From Zygnema cylindricum (taxonomy: Eukaryota; Streptophyta; Zygnematophyceae; Zygnematales; Zygnemataceae), in the NCBI GenBank assembly GCA_037447655.1, contig JBBHKE010000880.1, forward strand, positions 1 through 64,000: a stretch of 64,000 bases of DNA, written 5' to 3'. The translations under genes and the position numbers were made by a program. The notes beneath the pieces were generated by a model. It was not told the DNA's origin and did no database searches. It worked only from the letters and a program-made list of their open reading frames with translations. This document shows positions 21,926-32,123 of the stretch, piece by piece. Position 1 is the first letter of the stretch, and the number at the start of each line of letters is the position of its first letter.

Positions 21926-24004
21926 CTCCTTTTATTTTTTAGTCATCTTTTAGTTTAAGTCCACACTTCTCTCTGCAAAATATTATTTTAGGTGAAGGCA
22001 CTGGCTTTGTCATCATATCTACCACCATTTGACAGTTTGGTCTATATTATAGACTTATTCTTTTGTTCTCCACCTTTTCCCTAACAAAGCTAAGTCTGAT
22101 ATCTATGTGCTTTGCTTTAAAGTGATGTTTAGGATTAGCAACAATTGCAATTGCTGCTGGATTATCACAAAATATTTTATGAGTTCCAATCTTAAGATGT
22201 CCCAATTCACCAAGCAAGTATTTGACCCACATCAATTCCTTCACAACAGAGCAAGATGCTATATACTCAGCCTCCATGGTGGACTAAGCAATGAGCTTTT
22301 GCTGCTTAGTGCTTCAGCAACAAGCATAATTCCCCACATACAACACATATCCAGATGTACATCTTCTCATCGGAGCATCCCTATAGCTAGCATCACTCTA
22401 AGTGGTTATGTCAGTATTTTCCCCACCCAAATACAACCATAGATCCCTAATTTCTATTAGATATCTGAGGACACTCTTAGCAGCTTCCTTATCCCTTTTG
22501 GTAGGAGCATTCAAACTTCTACATAGCACTCCTAGAGCTGCTGCCAAATCCGGTCTCGTACAATTCATGAAATAAATAAGAGTGCCCACTTCCTGTTTGT
22601 ATGGAATAGTCTGCATGAATTTCCTCTCTTTTGGACCTTATTCATCATCAAGAATTAGGATGTCTCCTTGCTCATTCCCCTCACCTCCCTTCTTTAGATC
22701 CATGGGAGTTGTACAACTGTTGGCTTTGTCCATCTAAAATTTTTCCAACATGTTTCCAATTGCCTCTTTCTGAGTTAGTCTAATTATTCTCTTTTCTCTA
22801 TCTCTCTCTACTTGTATTCCCATAATATATCTCGCCTCCCCCATGTCTTTCATCTCGAATCTTCCCTTCAGATCTGTTTTTTGTTTGTTGATTTTCTCCA
22901 TTGACTTACTCAGAACAAGCAAATCATCAACATAAATTGCAATAAAGATGACACCTTTCTCGTCTTCAAAAACATAAATTGAATGAGCTGAGCTTATTCG
23001 AATGTAACCAGACCCGTAAGGAACTCATCAAGTTTCTTCTTTCACTGTTTGGGTGGTTGTTTCAAACCATAGAGAGATTTCATCAGCCGGCATACCTTAC
23101 TTTCTTCTCCTTGTTCCACGAATCCTTTCGGCTGTCGCATGAAGATCTCCTCCTCCAGTTCTCCATGCAAGAAGGAAGTTTTGATGTCCATCTGGTGTAC
23201 TTCTATGTCTTCTACAGCTTCCAGACTGAAAAGTATCCGGACCGAGGGGAATTTGACGACCAAAGCAAAGGTTTTTTCGTAATCTATTCCCTCTTTCTGA
23301 GTAAAACCTTTGGCCACTAACCGGGCCTTATATCGCTCAATAGTATTGTCAAGATTCAGTTTCAATTTGAAAACCCACATACATCCAATTGGTTTGCGAT
23401 CAGGTGGACAGTCCACCAGTTCCCATGTATCAGCCTCCATGATTGAAGCCATCTCTTCATTGATGGCCGTCTTCCATCGGTTTCTCTTCGGGCAGTTCAT
23501 TGCCTCTCTATATGTTTGAGGTTCATCTGGGTGAGAAAGTTTAGTCACTTTGTTATTAGCTTGTTTCTTTTGAAGTCTTTTGCTTCTTCTTCTTCCTCCC
23601 TCAAAAACTGTGGCCGGAGTAGATGGTTCCCGTGGGTTCTTTCAAATCACCAGAGCTTCTCCCCTATCTCTCGGATCCATATTCGTTTCCACCATGTCTC
23701 CCGCTTCAGGTATAGGTGTTACCGGTGTTTCCAAATCTTTCTCGGTCTGTTTTGAGCGTGCAAGGATATCTTCTTCCTAGAAACCCGGATAGTTAAGAAG
23801 GTGAAAGTCATCAGAATTATTTAACTCAAATCTGATTCTGACTAACTTTGAGGATTTGAAGGGATCTACCGACTTCCCTTCATCCATAGCTACCAAGTGC
23901 TTCACTAAAATTATATCTTCTTTTTTTAAATCATACACTCTATACCCTTTTACATCCTCATCATATCCTTACAAATACCCTGGTTTCCCTTTAGGATCTA
24001 GTTT
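21926..24004 (-). pseudogene. Cop-7 reverse transcriptase-RNase H
   Basis: Minus-strand pol. The open stretch 23,548-23,042 holds RT blocks KPIGCMWVFKLKLN, RYKARLVAKGFTQKEG, HQMDIKTSFLHGELEEEI and SLYGLKQPPKQ. The catalytic YVDD box is near 22,935. Thumb MKDMGEARYIMGIQVERD lies at about 22,860. RNase H lies at 22,616-21,990 (TRPDLAAALGVL, TTWSDASY-like, MEAEYIASCSVVKELMWVK, FCDNPAAI, ADMMTKPVPSPK). Stops and frameshifts occur between the blocks. It lies downstream of the integrase frame ending at 24,005. Confidence 0.85.
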
Positions 24005-25252
24005 CTAGTGCGATCTATCTGTATCTAAACTGAAGACTTTACTAGCGAAAACCTTTAAGTGAAAGAGATTTGGTTTTCGGCCGGTCCATCTCTCATATAG
24101 AGTTTGGTCTTTCACTGCCGAAGTAAGTACTCTATTTCTCAAATAATTAGCACAATTCATAGCTTCGGCCCAAAATCTTTTTTCTATCCTTTTATCTGAC
24201 AACATACTCTGGGCACTATCATTCAGTGTCCTATTCAATCTTTCGACAACACCATTCTGTTCCGGGTTTTTCGAAACTGTATTTTGATGTTGCACACCAT
24301 CCTCTCTTAAAAACTCCTCAAACTGATTGGAGGTATCTTCCCCTCCATTGTCACTTCTTACTCTTTTTATTGAGGTCTTGTGAAGCTTCTCGGCCCATGC
24401 TTTATATTGTTTGAAATACTCCGGAGTTTCTGATTTGTTTTTCAGAAAGTATACCCGGGAGTACCAAGACCAATCATCGGTAATGGTTAGCATAAATCTT
24501 TTTCCTCCGGGTGATGGCACTCTTGCCGGTCCCCAAATGTCCGTGTGTACCAAATCAATGACCTTTTCTTCTTTATAAGTTGCTTCCTTTGGAAATGCTA
24601 GCCTGTGTGTTTTACCCTGAGCACACCCACTGCAATCACTTACATGATCATTTTCCCCAAAGCGTATCCCTTCAACTACTCCCATCTTTTTCATTCCTTT
24701 TAGCTTTTCTAGATTAACATGCCCAAGTCTCTTATGCCACAACATAATATCATTGACACCAACATAGTAAAGTTTGAGTTTTTCATTACTTAAAGCAAGC
24801 CTGAACATTCCTTGGCTACCTTTCTCAACAGTGAAGTACACATCTTCCTCAAAGCTAGCTGTAAAAACTCCTTTTTTGGTGCTAGTTTCACATCCTTTAT
24901 CATCTAATACAGACGGAGAGATAAGGTTTTTGTTTAACCCCGGAATAAATAATACATCGGAGAACGTAACTATTGAGGTTTTTCCCTTCACTACAACTTT
25001 CAGATCTATCGATCCTACATAAGTAGTGGTACCTACCCTCCCATCCCCATATTCAATCTCAACTGTAGGAATATTTCTTAGGTTATTGAAGAGATGCTTA
25101 TCCTTGCACATGTGCATGGAGGCACCTGAATCCACAATCCAACCTCCTTCACCTTTTAGTCCACCGAAAACACATTTGTGCTTCTGTGGAATTTCAACTT
25201 CTGTCTTTGCCTCCGTCAAGAAGAAGCTCCCCATCCTCCTCAGAGGACTCAT
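24005..25252 (-). pseudogene. Cop-7 protease-integrase (415-codon open frame)
   Basis: A long uninterrupted frame with protease active site GGWIVDSGASMHMC (about residues 32-45), EYGDGRVGTTTYVGSIDLKV and FSDVLFIPGLNKNLIS. The integrase zinc finger is WHKRLGHVNLEKLK...CSGCAQGKTHRL. The integrase core shows HTDIWGPARVPS, RSDNGGEDTSNQF and KNPEQNGVVERLNRT, so the D, D, E triad is intact. The family C-terminal motif HLKVFASKVFSLD closes the frame. It is the longest open protease-integrase frame in the window. Gag, upstream on the minus strand, is in another frame. Confidence 0.9.
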
Positions 25253-26243
25253 CCTCGGTGTCTCCTGTCACCTTTGTGACCAAAAGTGCCTTTTTCTTCC
25301 CTCCGTAAGAACCCACTCCTTGGTTCTCTTTGAGCCTCAGCTCCGCCAGCTTGGCACAATCCGCAATAAAGTGCCCTGGCTTTTTGCAAAAATGACATAG
25401 GCCCTTTGGGGGCCTCGGTCCTCCAGGTTGGACTCTTTCTCCTTTGTATGGTTTTTTCGGTTCCGGTCTCCACCCGTCCCCTCCCGCGGCTGGAGCTTGA
25501 ACGCTCTTTCCACCTTCTCGATCTTCATGGTATTTTCCTGCACAAGTATCATTCGACCACTGTATTCCACTTCCATGAACTATCAGTCATTTCTTGTTCT
25601 CGGTACACTAAGTTCTCATACTCGTCTGGTAACTTCATGATGAGAGTGTTTACTTTCATTTTCATTGTGCCTGTCCAACCAACACTTTCCATCTCCATAT
25701 ACAAACAAGAAAGATCATTGCAATAATCTAACATCTTTCCTCCTTTGTACGTGTAACTCACTAGCTTTTGCTCAGCCAACTGGAGCTTCGAATGGTACCA
25801 ACTCTATAGATCTCAACCAAACTTTCCCACAACTCCTCGGTCTTGTAAATATTAAGGTGAGAGGTGGCCAATGCTTGAGTGAGATGCCTTAGAATGAAGT
25901 TCTTGGCAGCCATGTTTATGTCTTCCCACATTTGAACATCGTTCTCCACTGTCTTCACGGCCGCCGCTCCTGGTGCCGTGGCAATAGGGGTGAGGGGTGT
26001 CTCCTTCCCTTTCCCCTTTTCGGACACACTGCTGTCCCCATCATCTGCCTCCTTGGCGGAAGCAGCCGTTGTTGCAGAAAACCTTACTCCCCCAAATCCT
26101 GGCGGAGTTCCCGAAGGTGGTCGTTTCACTTGTCCACTGACGATACCCCAGTATCGTTTTTCACACAAAGCTCCCATCATCATGGCTTCCCAATAGATGA
26201 ACCCAGATCCATTGAAAGTGGGTACCTTAGAGGGTGGGCCCAT
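25253..26243 (-). pseudogene. Cop-7 gag
   Basis: Starts at the ATG in the primer-binding site (26,243-26,241) as MGPPSKVPTFNGSGFIYWEA and is open for 160 codons to 25,761. A frameshift near 25,780 leads to MAEQKLVSYTYKGGKM and LIMKLPDEYENLV. Further shifts are followed by a zinc knuckle of the CHFCKKPGHFIADC type at about 25,400-25,360. An acidic segment (DTEDESSEEDGEL) precedes protease. This is the clearest evidence that gag starts at the primer-site ATG. Confidence 0.85.
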
Positions 26244-26247
26244 AACC
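26233..26247 (-). other. Cop-7 primer-binding site with gag ATG
   Basis: The reverse complement reads GGTTATGGGCCCACC directly next to the LTR end at 26,248. It is complementary to the initiator tRNA-Met anticodon arm. The gag ATG is internal to the site. Confidence 0.85.
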
Positions 26248-27447
26248 TGTAATTCTGTGTGGACTACAAAATACAGGAAGCCTCTAGATAGTTGTTATAT
26301 AGCCCACTTTAACCCACAGCCACTGCTGGCCAGGCAAGTAAGCTGACAATCTGAATGCACCCCTGTGCAGCCTTGACTCCCTTGAGTCCGTAGGAAAAAG
26401 AATCTCTGAAAACGCCCAACCAGACGATAAGTTATGAGGCAGTAAAAATGCCAATTTGTACAAACTCTCAAAAGGAGAGGTGAATACCTACCAAAATTTT
26501 CTAAGTCCTGATTCTCTCAAATAACTTCTATCTATTGAAGTACTGACCAATCAGATTACTGTACCGTACAAAAAGTACTACTGCCGGTGTACCTTTTGTA
26601 CGGCCTATGTACGACAAGGCTATTAAGCAGACGCGTGTCGGCATTTCACTCGTCCGTACGTTCCTCGGAATTCCTATGACCGAATGTCATCTTTCCACGT
26701 GGCTCCAGGTCATGCCACGTCACAAAATGCCAAAGTGACCACTTTGGGATTTCGACGATGATGTGCGCCGTTGGATTTTATGCGAAACGCAATCTTAGCT
26801 GTAATAAATACTTGCGCGGCATTTGTTTCGCTGTTGAAACAAAATGCGTGGTATTCGTTTTGAATTACTATCGTACGACGTACTTTCTAAAACTGAATCT
26901 ATTTACGCCGTAAACAGTTGTAGTTAAATGGATTTAATTCATCCGAACTATATATATATCTATCACTTAGCCGTAATAAATACTTGCGCGGCATTTGTTT
27001 CGCTGTTGAAACAAAATGCGTGGTATTCGTTTTGAATTACTATCGTACGACGTACTTTCTAAAACTGAATCTATGTACGCCGTAAACAGTTGTAGTTAAA
27101 TGGATTTAATTCATCCGAAATATATATATATCTATCACATACCATAGCACTTAGCATTGGTCCTAGTCTATTAGGATAAAGCTGACCGCTACCGCCCAAC
27201 TTGACGAACTGTAGGTACCGGGATCAAATCTCTGGTCCGTCAAGTATATTTTTAGTAACCTACTAAAAATAGCTGCCTGTTGAACTAAGGCAGCCATGGA
27301 TCAACCACCCTCTCTAACCTTCAGTGACTACAACAAGTATGGGGGCTAGAGAGCGGAGGTGGAGGCCGGCTGTCCGTCCTTTTCTTTTCCTTTTATACAA
27401 ACATATTTAAACCTAGAAAATACTCTAGAAATCTATAAATTTCAACA
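26248..27447 (-). repeat. Cop-7 5' LTR with 172-bp internal duplication
   Basis: The LTR is 1,200 bp because the segment 26,795-26,966 is repeated at 26,967-27,138 with very few differences. The duplicated block includes a TATATATAT run, the best TATA-box candidate, so the promoter may be doubled. The left LTR of the same insertion has one copy. Confidence 0.85.
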
Positions 27448-28200
27448 GATACTCCCTAGCGGGACAAGGAAAAAGGCATCAAGACCGCAAAAGTGGAACA
27501 TTTTACCGGATGATTGAATTAATCTCGTGGCTTCAACAACTCTAGGAAACACCGGTGGGGTACGTTTTGGAAAAAGTCCACTCGAGAGATCATATACGGA
27601 AATAGATTGTTGATAGCTGGAATCACGTAAAACGAATTTTAGGAGCTCCGTTGGCTTTCGACGCAGCACAGATGGGATCTGGGGCACTCAGAGTAAGGGC
27701 ATATTGGATTAATATTAACCTGCTTACCATCCTCCGCCGACTGTTGGATAAGCAAATCCCCGATCCGCAGAATTATGTACAACAAATTCTTCGGGAAGCT
27801 AGGATGGCTACCCTTGTGACGCGACCTGACCACTCACCTTTCTTTTGGTTCAACAAACCGGGATTCGCACGGAAATCTCTCCCGACTTTGGTCTCTTTTC
27901 CTCACAGTCACGTTTATCACAAAATAGCAGCGGGTATGATTTTTGACGGTAAGGCGGGAATCTGGACAACACCGACGATTGTAGAACGAGAACAAGCCAT
28001 GGGATTCCATAAACACACCACGGCAGCATCAAGTATTTCAGACCTCCATAGGTGCAGCCTTATAGGGCAAAGTATGGATTTGAATGCCATCACATGGGTG
28101 CTCAAGCATGCATTCGCCTTTTCTAGTCTCCAACCCTGTGAGTCAAGGGTTGTTTACCTTCAAGCTCCTCAGTTGATAGCGCTGCAGGCAACTTAACAGC
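27448..28200 (+). pseudogene. Gyp-1 DNA methyltransferase, C-terminal part
   Basis: Continues the DNMT in the phase left at 19,358. The rest of motif IV is YSLAGQGK. Motif VI is VGYVLEKV (27,555-27,578; family E-N-V). Motif VIII is LRVRAYWIN (27,687-27,713; family R-x-R-x-x-x-x-N). A short target-recognition region follows. Motif IX is EREQAMGF (27,984-28,007) and motif X is SLIGQSMDLNAITWVL (28,056-28,103). Two stops occur, near 27,542 and 27,600, and the last 181 codons (27,651-28,196) are open. The RxRxYW-x-N block and short TRD recall DNMT3/DRM-type enzymes more than DNMT1, but this is only an impression. The order of motifs is complete and canonical. Confidence 0.88.
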
Positions 28201-29140
28201 TTGAGGGGGGAGAGAAAGGAGAAGAAAAATTCACATTTCACCACCGCAGTTTTTCCCAGTTGGAGGTGGGAGGCGGCTCAGATGGCGACAGCTTAGCGGA
28301 AGTTGTCAGCAATCGCATCCTAGCCAGAGGGGTAGAGGAAAATCCACTGGTAGGATTGGAATTTGATATTAACCTCTGGGGTAGACCGCCGGAGGCTAGG
28401 GCTGTTGTAGAGCTTGGGAAAATGGATTCGACCTTAAGGTAGTAGTTGGATCTTCAGCAGAAGGTGTAGCTCTCCGAACTATTGGCCAAAAATAAAAAGT
28501 CGTTCTCATGGTCAAAAACAGATGTCGATATTTACAAAGGAGCACCCTTCCGAATAGACTAGATCGACGAGACGGCTACTGTTTGGCAAAAGCAGTATCC
28601 TCTCAGTTTCAAGGAAAAGGAATTTATCTCGGCTAAAGTCCAGACTTTGGTGGAAGCTGGATTGGTTCAAGAAAGTACATGACTTCTTGGGTTCGCTTCC
28701 CCAACAATTCTCCCTCCCAAGAAGGACTCGTCCGGGAAGACTTTACATTTCTGGATGTGTGGAGAGTATTGCATGCTGAACAAGGCCACCATCTGTGACC
28801 GGTACCCGATGGCGACCCCGGAAGAGATATTCCACTCTCTTGCTCGCGCCACTATCTACTCCTCTCTGGACATGAAGAACGGTTTCCACCAGATTGCCAT
28901 GGAATCAAAGCACAAGGAGAGAACCGCATTTCAGGCGGGTTCCAGACTTTATGAATAGATTTACATGCCATTCGGGCTCAAGAATGCACCGACCAAATTC
29001 GAACAGGCAATGGTTGAAGTGTTTAAAAAATCGATTATGCTCGATGCTATATTGATGATGTTATTGTATTCTCAAAGACCTTTGAGGAACACCTCCAACA
29101 TGTCATGATTGATCTCCGGGCACTCTAAGCAGCGGGTTTG
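28201..29140 (+). pseudogene. Gyp-1 reverse transcriptase
   Basis: Gypsy-type RT. An N-terminal segment, FKEKEFISAKVQTLVEAGLVQEST (split here at about 28,605-28,680), precedes ASPTILPPKKDSSGK. The palm reads YCMLNKATICDRYPMATPEE, YSSLDMKNGFHQIAM and YMPFGLKNAPTKFEQAM (28,965-29,010). The catalytic YIDDVIVFSK box is frameshifted near 29,040-29,080. The linker from the DNMT (28,201-28,500) is poorly preserved. It uses a Y.MPFGLKNAP motif typical of Ty3/gypsy, not of copia. Confidence 0.85.
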
Positions 29141-29965
29141 AAATGTTACCCGGGCAAAGGTATTTTTGGGGTGCAGATAATCATTTACCTCAGACATGAG
29201 GTTACTTCCGGACTGTGGATCCCTACATGGTCAAGGTGGCAGCCCTCAACGCTCTTACCGCCACTACAGGACATCTCAGCCTTTCGCACCTTTTTGGGCC
29301 TGGCCAACTACTATCGGCAGTTTATCCCCGAGTTCAGTAGTCACGCTCAGCCCCTTAAGCAGCTATTGCGGAAGGACCAAGAATGGCAATGGGCCGAAGT
29401 ACAACAGATCTCCTTCCAGTTCTTGAAGGATGCTCTGAAGCAGCACCACGTGCTCCGGATGCTTGAGCACCAGAGGCCTTTCCTTCTTTATACTGATTAG
29501 AACAGGTTTGGATTAGGAGCGGTTTTAGCTCAAGTCGATGATGCGGAGATAAATATGTGGTGGCCTATACCTGCTGGAGCAACAACAAAGCAGAGGGTAA
29601 TTATAGCAGTTACCACGCAGAGTTACGCGCAGCGGTTTGGGGCATCTAGAATTTTCGGCCTTATTTATACGGAGTCCATTTCACACTTATTACGGATCAC
29701 CAACCCCTGAAATGGATCATGGAAAATAGTAAGTTAGCCAACAAACTCGCCAGATATGTTCTTATCCTGCAGGAATATGATTTTGACATTGTTCATAGGG
29801 CTGGGGAAATCCATGGGAATGCCGACAGACTTAGCCAGAATCCTGATCCCTCCATCCTAGATTATATCAACGCTCGCCATGATGAGGACCATGAGATCAA
29901 TTTGGGACTCATTCGAGCATCCTCTGCTTTCATTTGGCTTCCCCAATCTGGGGTGGAACTGTGAA
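29141..29965 (+). pseudogene. Gyp-1 RNase H
   Basis: The connection segment AFRTFLGLANYYRQFIPEFS (29,280-29,340) is followed by PLKQLLRKDQEWQW. RNase H reads LLYTD then a stop, GLGAVLAQVDD, and VHFTLITDHQPLKW at about 29,660-29,715. IVHRAGEIHGNADRLSQ at about 29,790-29,840 is the usual gypsy RNase H end. Stops and one frameshift are present. The order RT, RNase H, integrase is the Ty3/gypsy order. Confidence 0.85.
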
Positions 29966-29979
29966 CTTTCTCGGCCGAC

Positions 29980-30704
29980 GTGGAGGGGCAGGCACCCATA
30001 GGGGTCAGACGTAAGGATATCTGGAATGATCTCGATGCTCTCCAATCTATCCAGCTGGGGGCGCCTTTTCCCCACTTGACTGGAATTGAATTATCTCGAG
30101 TGCAGACCCAAATAGTGGCGTACGATTGGGACAAAGGAGTTCTCCTCCGAAAATGGTCAAAAGGCACAAGGAAAGTGGTTCCTCCTCCCTCAGACCGAGA
30201 AACTCTGATTTCGAATCTCCATCAGCAATATGGACACTTCGACCAAAAGCGGACCACTTCCCTGGTTGCGGGCACCTACAGGTGGCATGGATTGCGGACC
30301 CAAGTCAACCAAATTGTGCAGACTTGCTCCTCATGCAATCGAGTGAAGGCAGCTTTTGACAAAAAGGGCGGGACTGAGCTTCATTTGCTTCCTATCCCGC
30401 GAATGTTTTATCGGTGGTCGTTGGACCTTTTGGGACCTCTTCCGACCAGCAAGCGTGGGAATTGCTTTGTGCTGGTCATGATAGAACATTATTCTAAGTG
30501 GATCTAATTGGTGGTTTTGCCCCGGAAGGAGTCCAAGGCAATTGCAGACGCCTTTTTGCAAATGATTTTAGCCCAATTCGAGGCGCCTGCGGAAGTTCTA
30601 ACCGACCAAGGCTCCAAATTCGCCAGATAATTTTCCAGCCTCTTGGAAAAATGTTTGGCCGATCATCGGCTGACCAGCCGTGACCACCCGCAAGGCGACG
30701 GCTT
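29980..30704 (+). pseudogene. Gyp-1 integrase, truncated
   Basis: A 175-codon open frame includes the HHCC zinc finger (QQYGHFDQKRTTSLVAGTYR...CSSC, 30,225-30,335) and the first catalytic aspartate in RWSLDLLGPLP (about 30,415-30,445). After a TAA at 30,507 the next block contains LTDQGSKFA with the second aspartate (about 30,600). The sequence stops at 30,704 where the Cop-8 LTR begins, so the catalytic glutamate and C-terminal domain are missing. Integrase would insert the element cDNA into the genome. Confidence 0.85.
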
Positions 30705-31759
30705 TGAAACTCTGAGACCTCCATAAGTCCTCAGAGTGGACAGCTTCCAAGAAGCCTCTAGGATAACCTTGACCCCTTTCTGTTTCACCAAAAAAAACTA
30801 CCACCCTGGTAGACAATAACTTTGACCAACTTCACCTCTCTGAAGGCAAGACTTCCCTGGGTCGATAGCAAAAAGAATCTTTGAATTTCCTCCCCTGAGC
30901 AGTAAGTTATAGAGGGTCAAAGTTGACCTTTTCTACAGAAGCTCTCTGGGAGAGAGGATCCTATCTCCTAATTTTTCTAAGTCCTATCTCTCTCACAGAC
31001 TCTATCTACTGATGTAGGGAGCCAGTCATATTGTAGTTGCGTACACAAAAGTACAGGTGCCGGTGTACTTTATGTACGAACAGTGTACGACATGTCCTAA
31101 ATGTCGACACGTGGTATGTCCGGATTCGCTCCTGTAATCATCGGAGATGCCGCGATCCAATGTCATTCCGCCACGTGTCATCCGATGTGGCGATGACCAC
31201 AAACCGCCGAAATCCTCTTTCGCGATCTCGGCGTTAATTCCGGCCGTCCGATTAAATTCATATTTAATCGTAGCCGTAATAAATACATGTGCGGTATTCT
31301 TTTCTTTAAAGAAACAATTGCGCGGTATTCGTTTCTTATCCGTACCGCAATCCGTACTTTTACAATTATGGATCTATGTCTCCCGTAAACAGTTATAGTT
31401 TAATGAATTTTCCTACTTGATAACATTTAATCAAATATCAAACCTTATATTACGTAACACTTGATAAAGACTTAACGGCTAAGGCTACCAGCTACCGGCT
31501 GTCGGCCAGCCGGTAGGTACCAGGATCAAATCCTGTAGTCGGCACTTTCCTTTTAGTAAATAAACCCCTAACTAATATATAATCCCCGTAAACTTCTCGA
31601 TAGCCTAGGTAGCCATGGCTCTAGCTCCCTCTCCAATTTCTCATTGAGTGCGACAAGTTTGAGACTTGGAGAGAGAAGTTAGAGGTAGACTTCCTCGGCT
31701 TCTTTCTATATTTCTATTTAGACCTAGAAAATACTTTAAATGGACATTTAATTTCTACA
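30705..31759 (-). repeat. Cop-8 3' LTR (subfamily B)
   Basis: A complete minus-oriented LTR. It starts TGAAACTCTGAGACC on the plus strand and ends ATTTCTACA, followed by the reversed polypurine tract CTCCCCTTATTTTCTAG. It interrupts the integrase of Gyp-1. Confidence 0.85.
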
Positions 31760-32123
31760 CTCCCCTTATTTTCTAGTCAATCTTTAATTTCAGACCACAC
31801 TTCTCCCTGTAGAAAATTAGCTTAGGGGAAGGCACAAGTTTGGTCATCATATCTGCTACCATCTCACTATCTGGTCGGTACTCTAAACTGATTATTTTGT
31901 TTTCTACTTTCTCTCTAATAAAGCTGAGTCTGATGTCCATATGTTTGGCTTTAAAATGATGTTTAGGATTGGCAGAAATAGCGATTGCTGCTTGATTATC
32001 ACAAAAAAAATTATGCACACCACTCTTAAGGTGACCAAGCTCACCAAGCAAAGACTTGACCCACATCAATTCTTTTACAGCAGAGCAAGAGGCCATATAC
32101 TCAGCCTCCATGGTGGACTGAGC
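31760..32123 (-). pseudogene. Cop-8 RNase H C-terminal fragment
   Basis: The minus strand has a 112-codon open frame reading MEAEYMASCSAVKELMWVK, FCDNQAAIAISANPKHH, HMDIRLSFIREKVENK and MVADMMTKLVPSPKLIF, then the polypurine tract. It is nearly the same as 9,702-10,040 of Cop-5. Only the 3' end of pol survives. It is cut at AQSTMEAEY by the second LTR. Confidence 0.85.

Larger units (their letters stand above)
19359..27447 (-). mobile_element. Cop-7: Ty1/copia element inserted in the Gyp-1 methyltransferase
   Basis: 8.1 kb in minus orientation. The outer LTRs are a pair (19,359-20,394 and 26,248-27,447; both begin TGTTGAAATTTATAGATTTC in element sense) and are flanked by the 5-bp TATAC/GATAC duplication. 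The interior is a mosaic. Gag to RNase H (21,926-26,247) ends at a polypurine tract followed by a different LTR type (21,371-21,925) and then by a truncated subfamily-B LTR (20,395-21,370). The 3' side was therefore rebuilt by later insertions or recombination. Confidence 0.85.
16551..30704 (+). mobile_element. Gyp-1: Ty3/gypsy element carrying a DNA methyltransferase, split by Cop-7
   Basis: Without the Cop-7 insertion, about 6.1 kb of one gypsy-type element remain, in the order gag with zinc knuckles, aspartic protease, cytosine-5 DNA methyltransferase, RT, RNase H, integrase. Neither LTR is in place: the left side begins at a copia LTR end (16,550) and the right side stops inside integrase at a copia LTR (30,705). 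It has many stops and frameshifts and is an old copy. DNMT capture by LTR retrotransposons is, to my knowledge, reported in charophytes and dinoflagellates. Confidence 0.85.

Noticed and set aside
23580-25400. Plus-strand ORFs at 23,310-25,780
   Set aside because: They are shadows of the minus-strand Cop-7 gag-pol. The minus frames carry all protease, integrase and RT motifs.
27651-28196. An independent host gene encoded by the 181-codon open frame
   Set aside because: Its motifs (VIII, IX, X) are the C-terminal half of the DNMT, in phase with the N-terminal half at 19,066-19,358 once Cop-7 is removed. It lies between protease and RT of one gypsy element.
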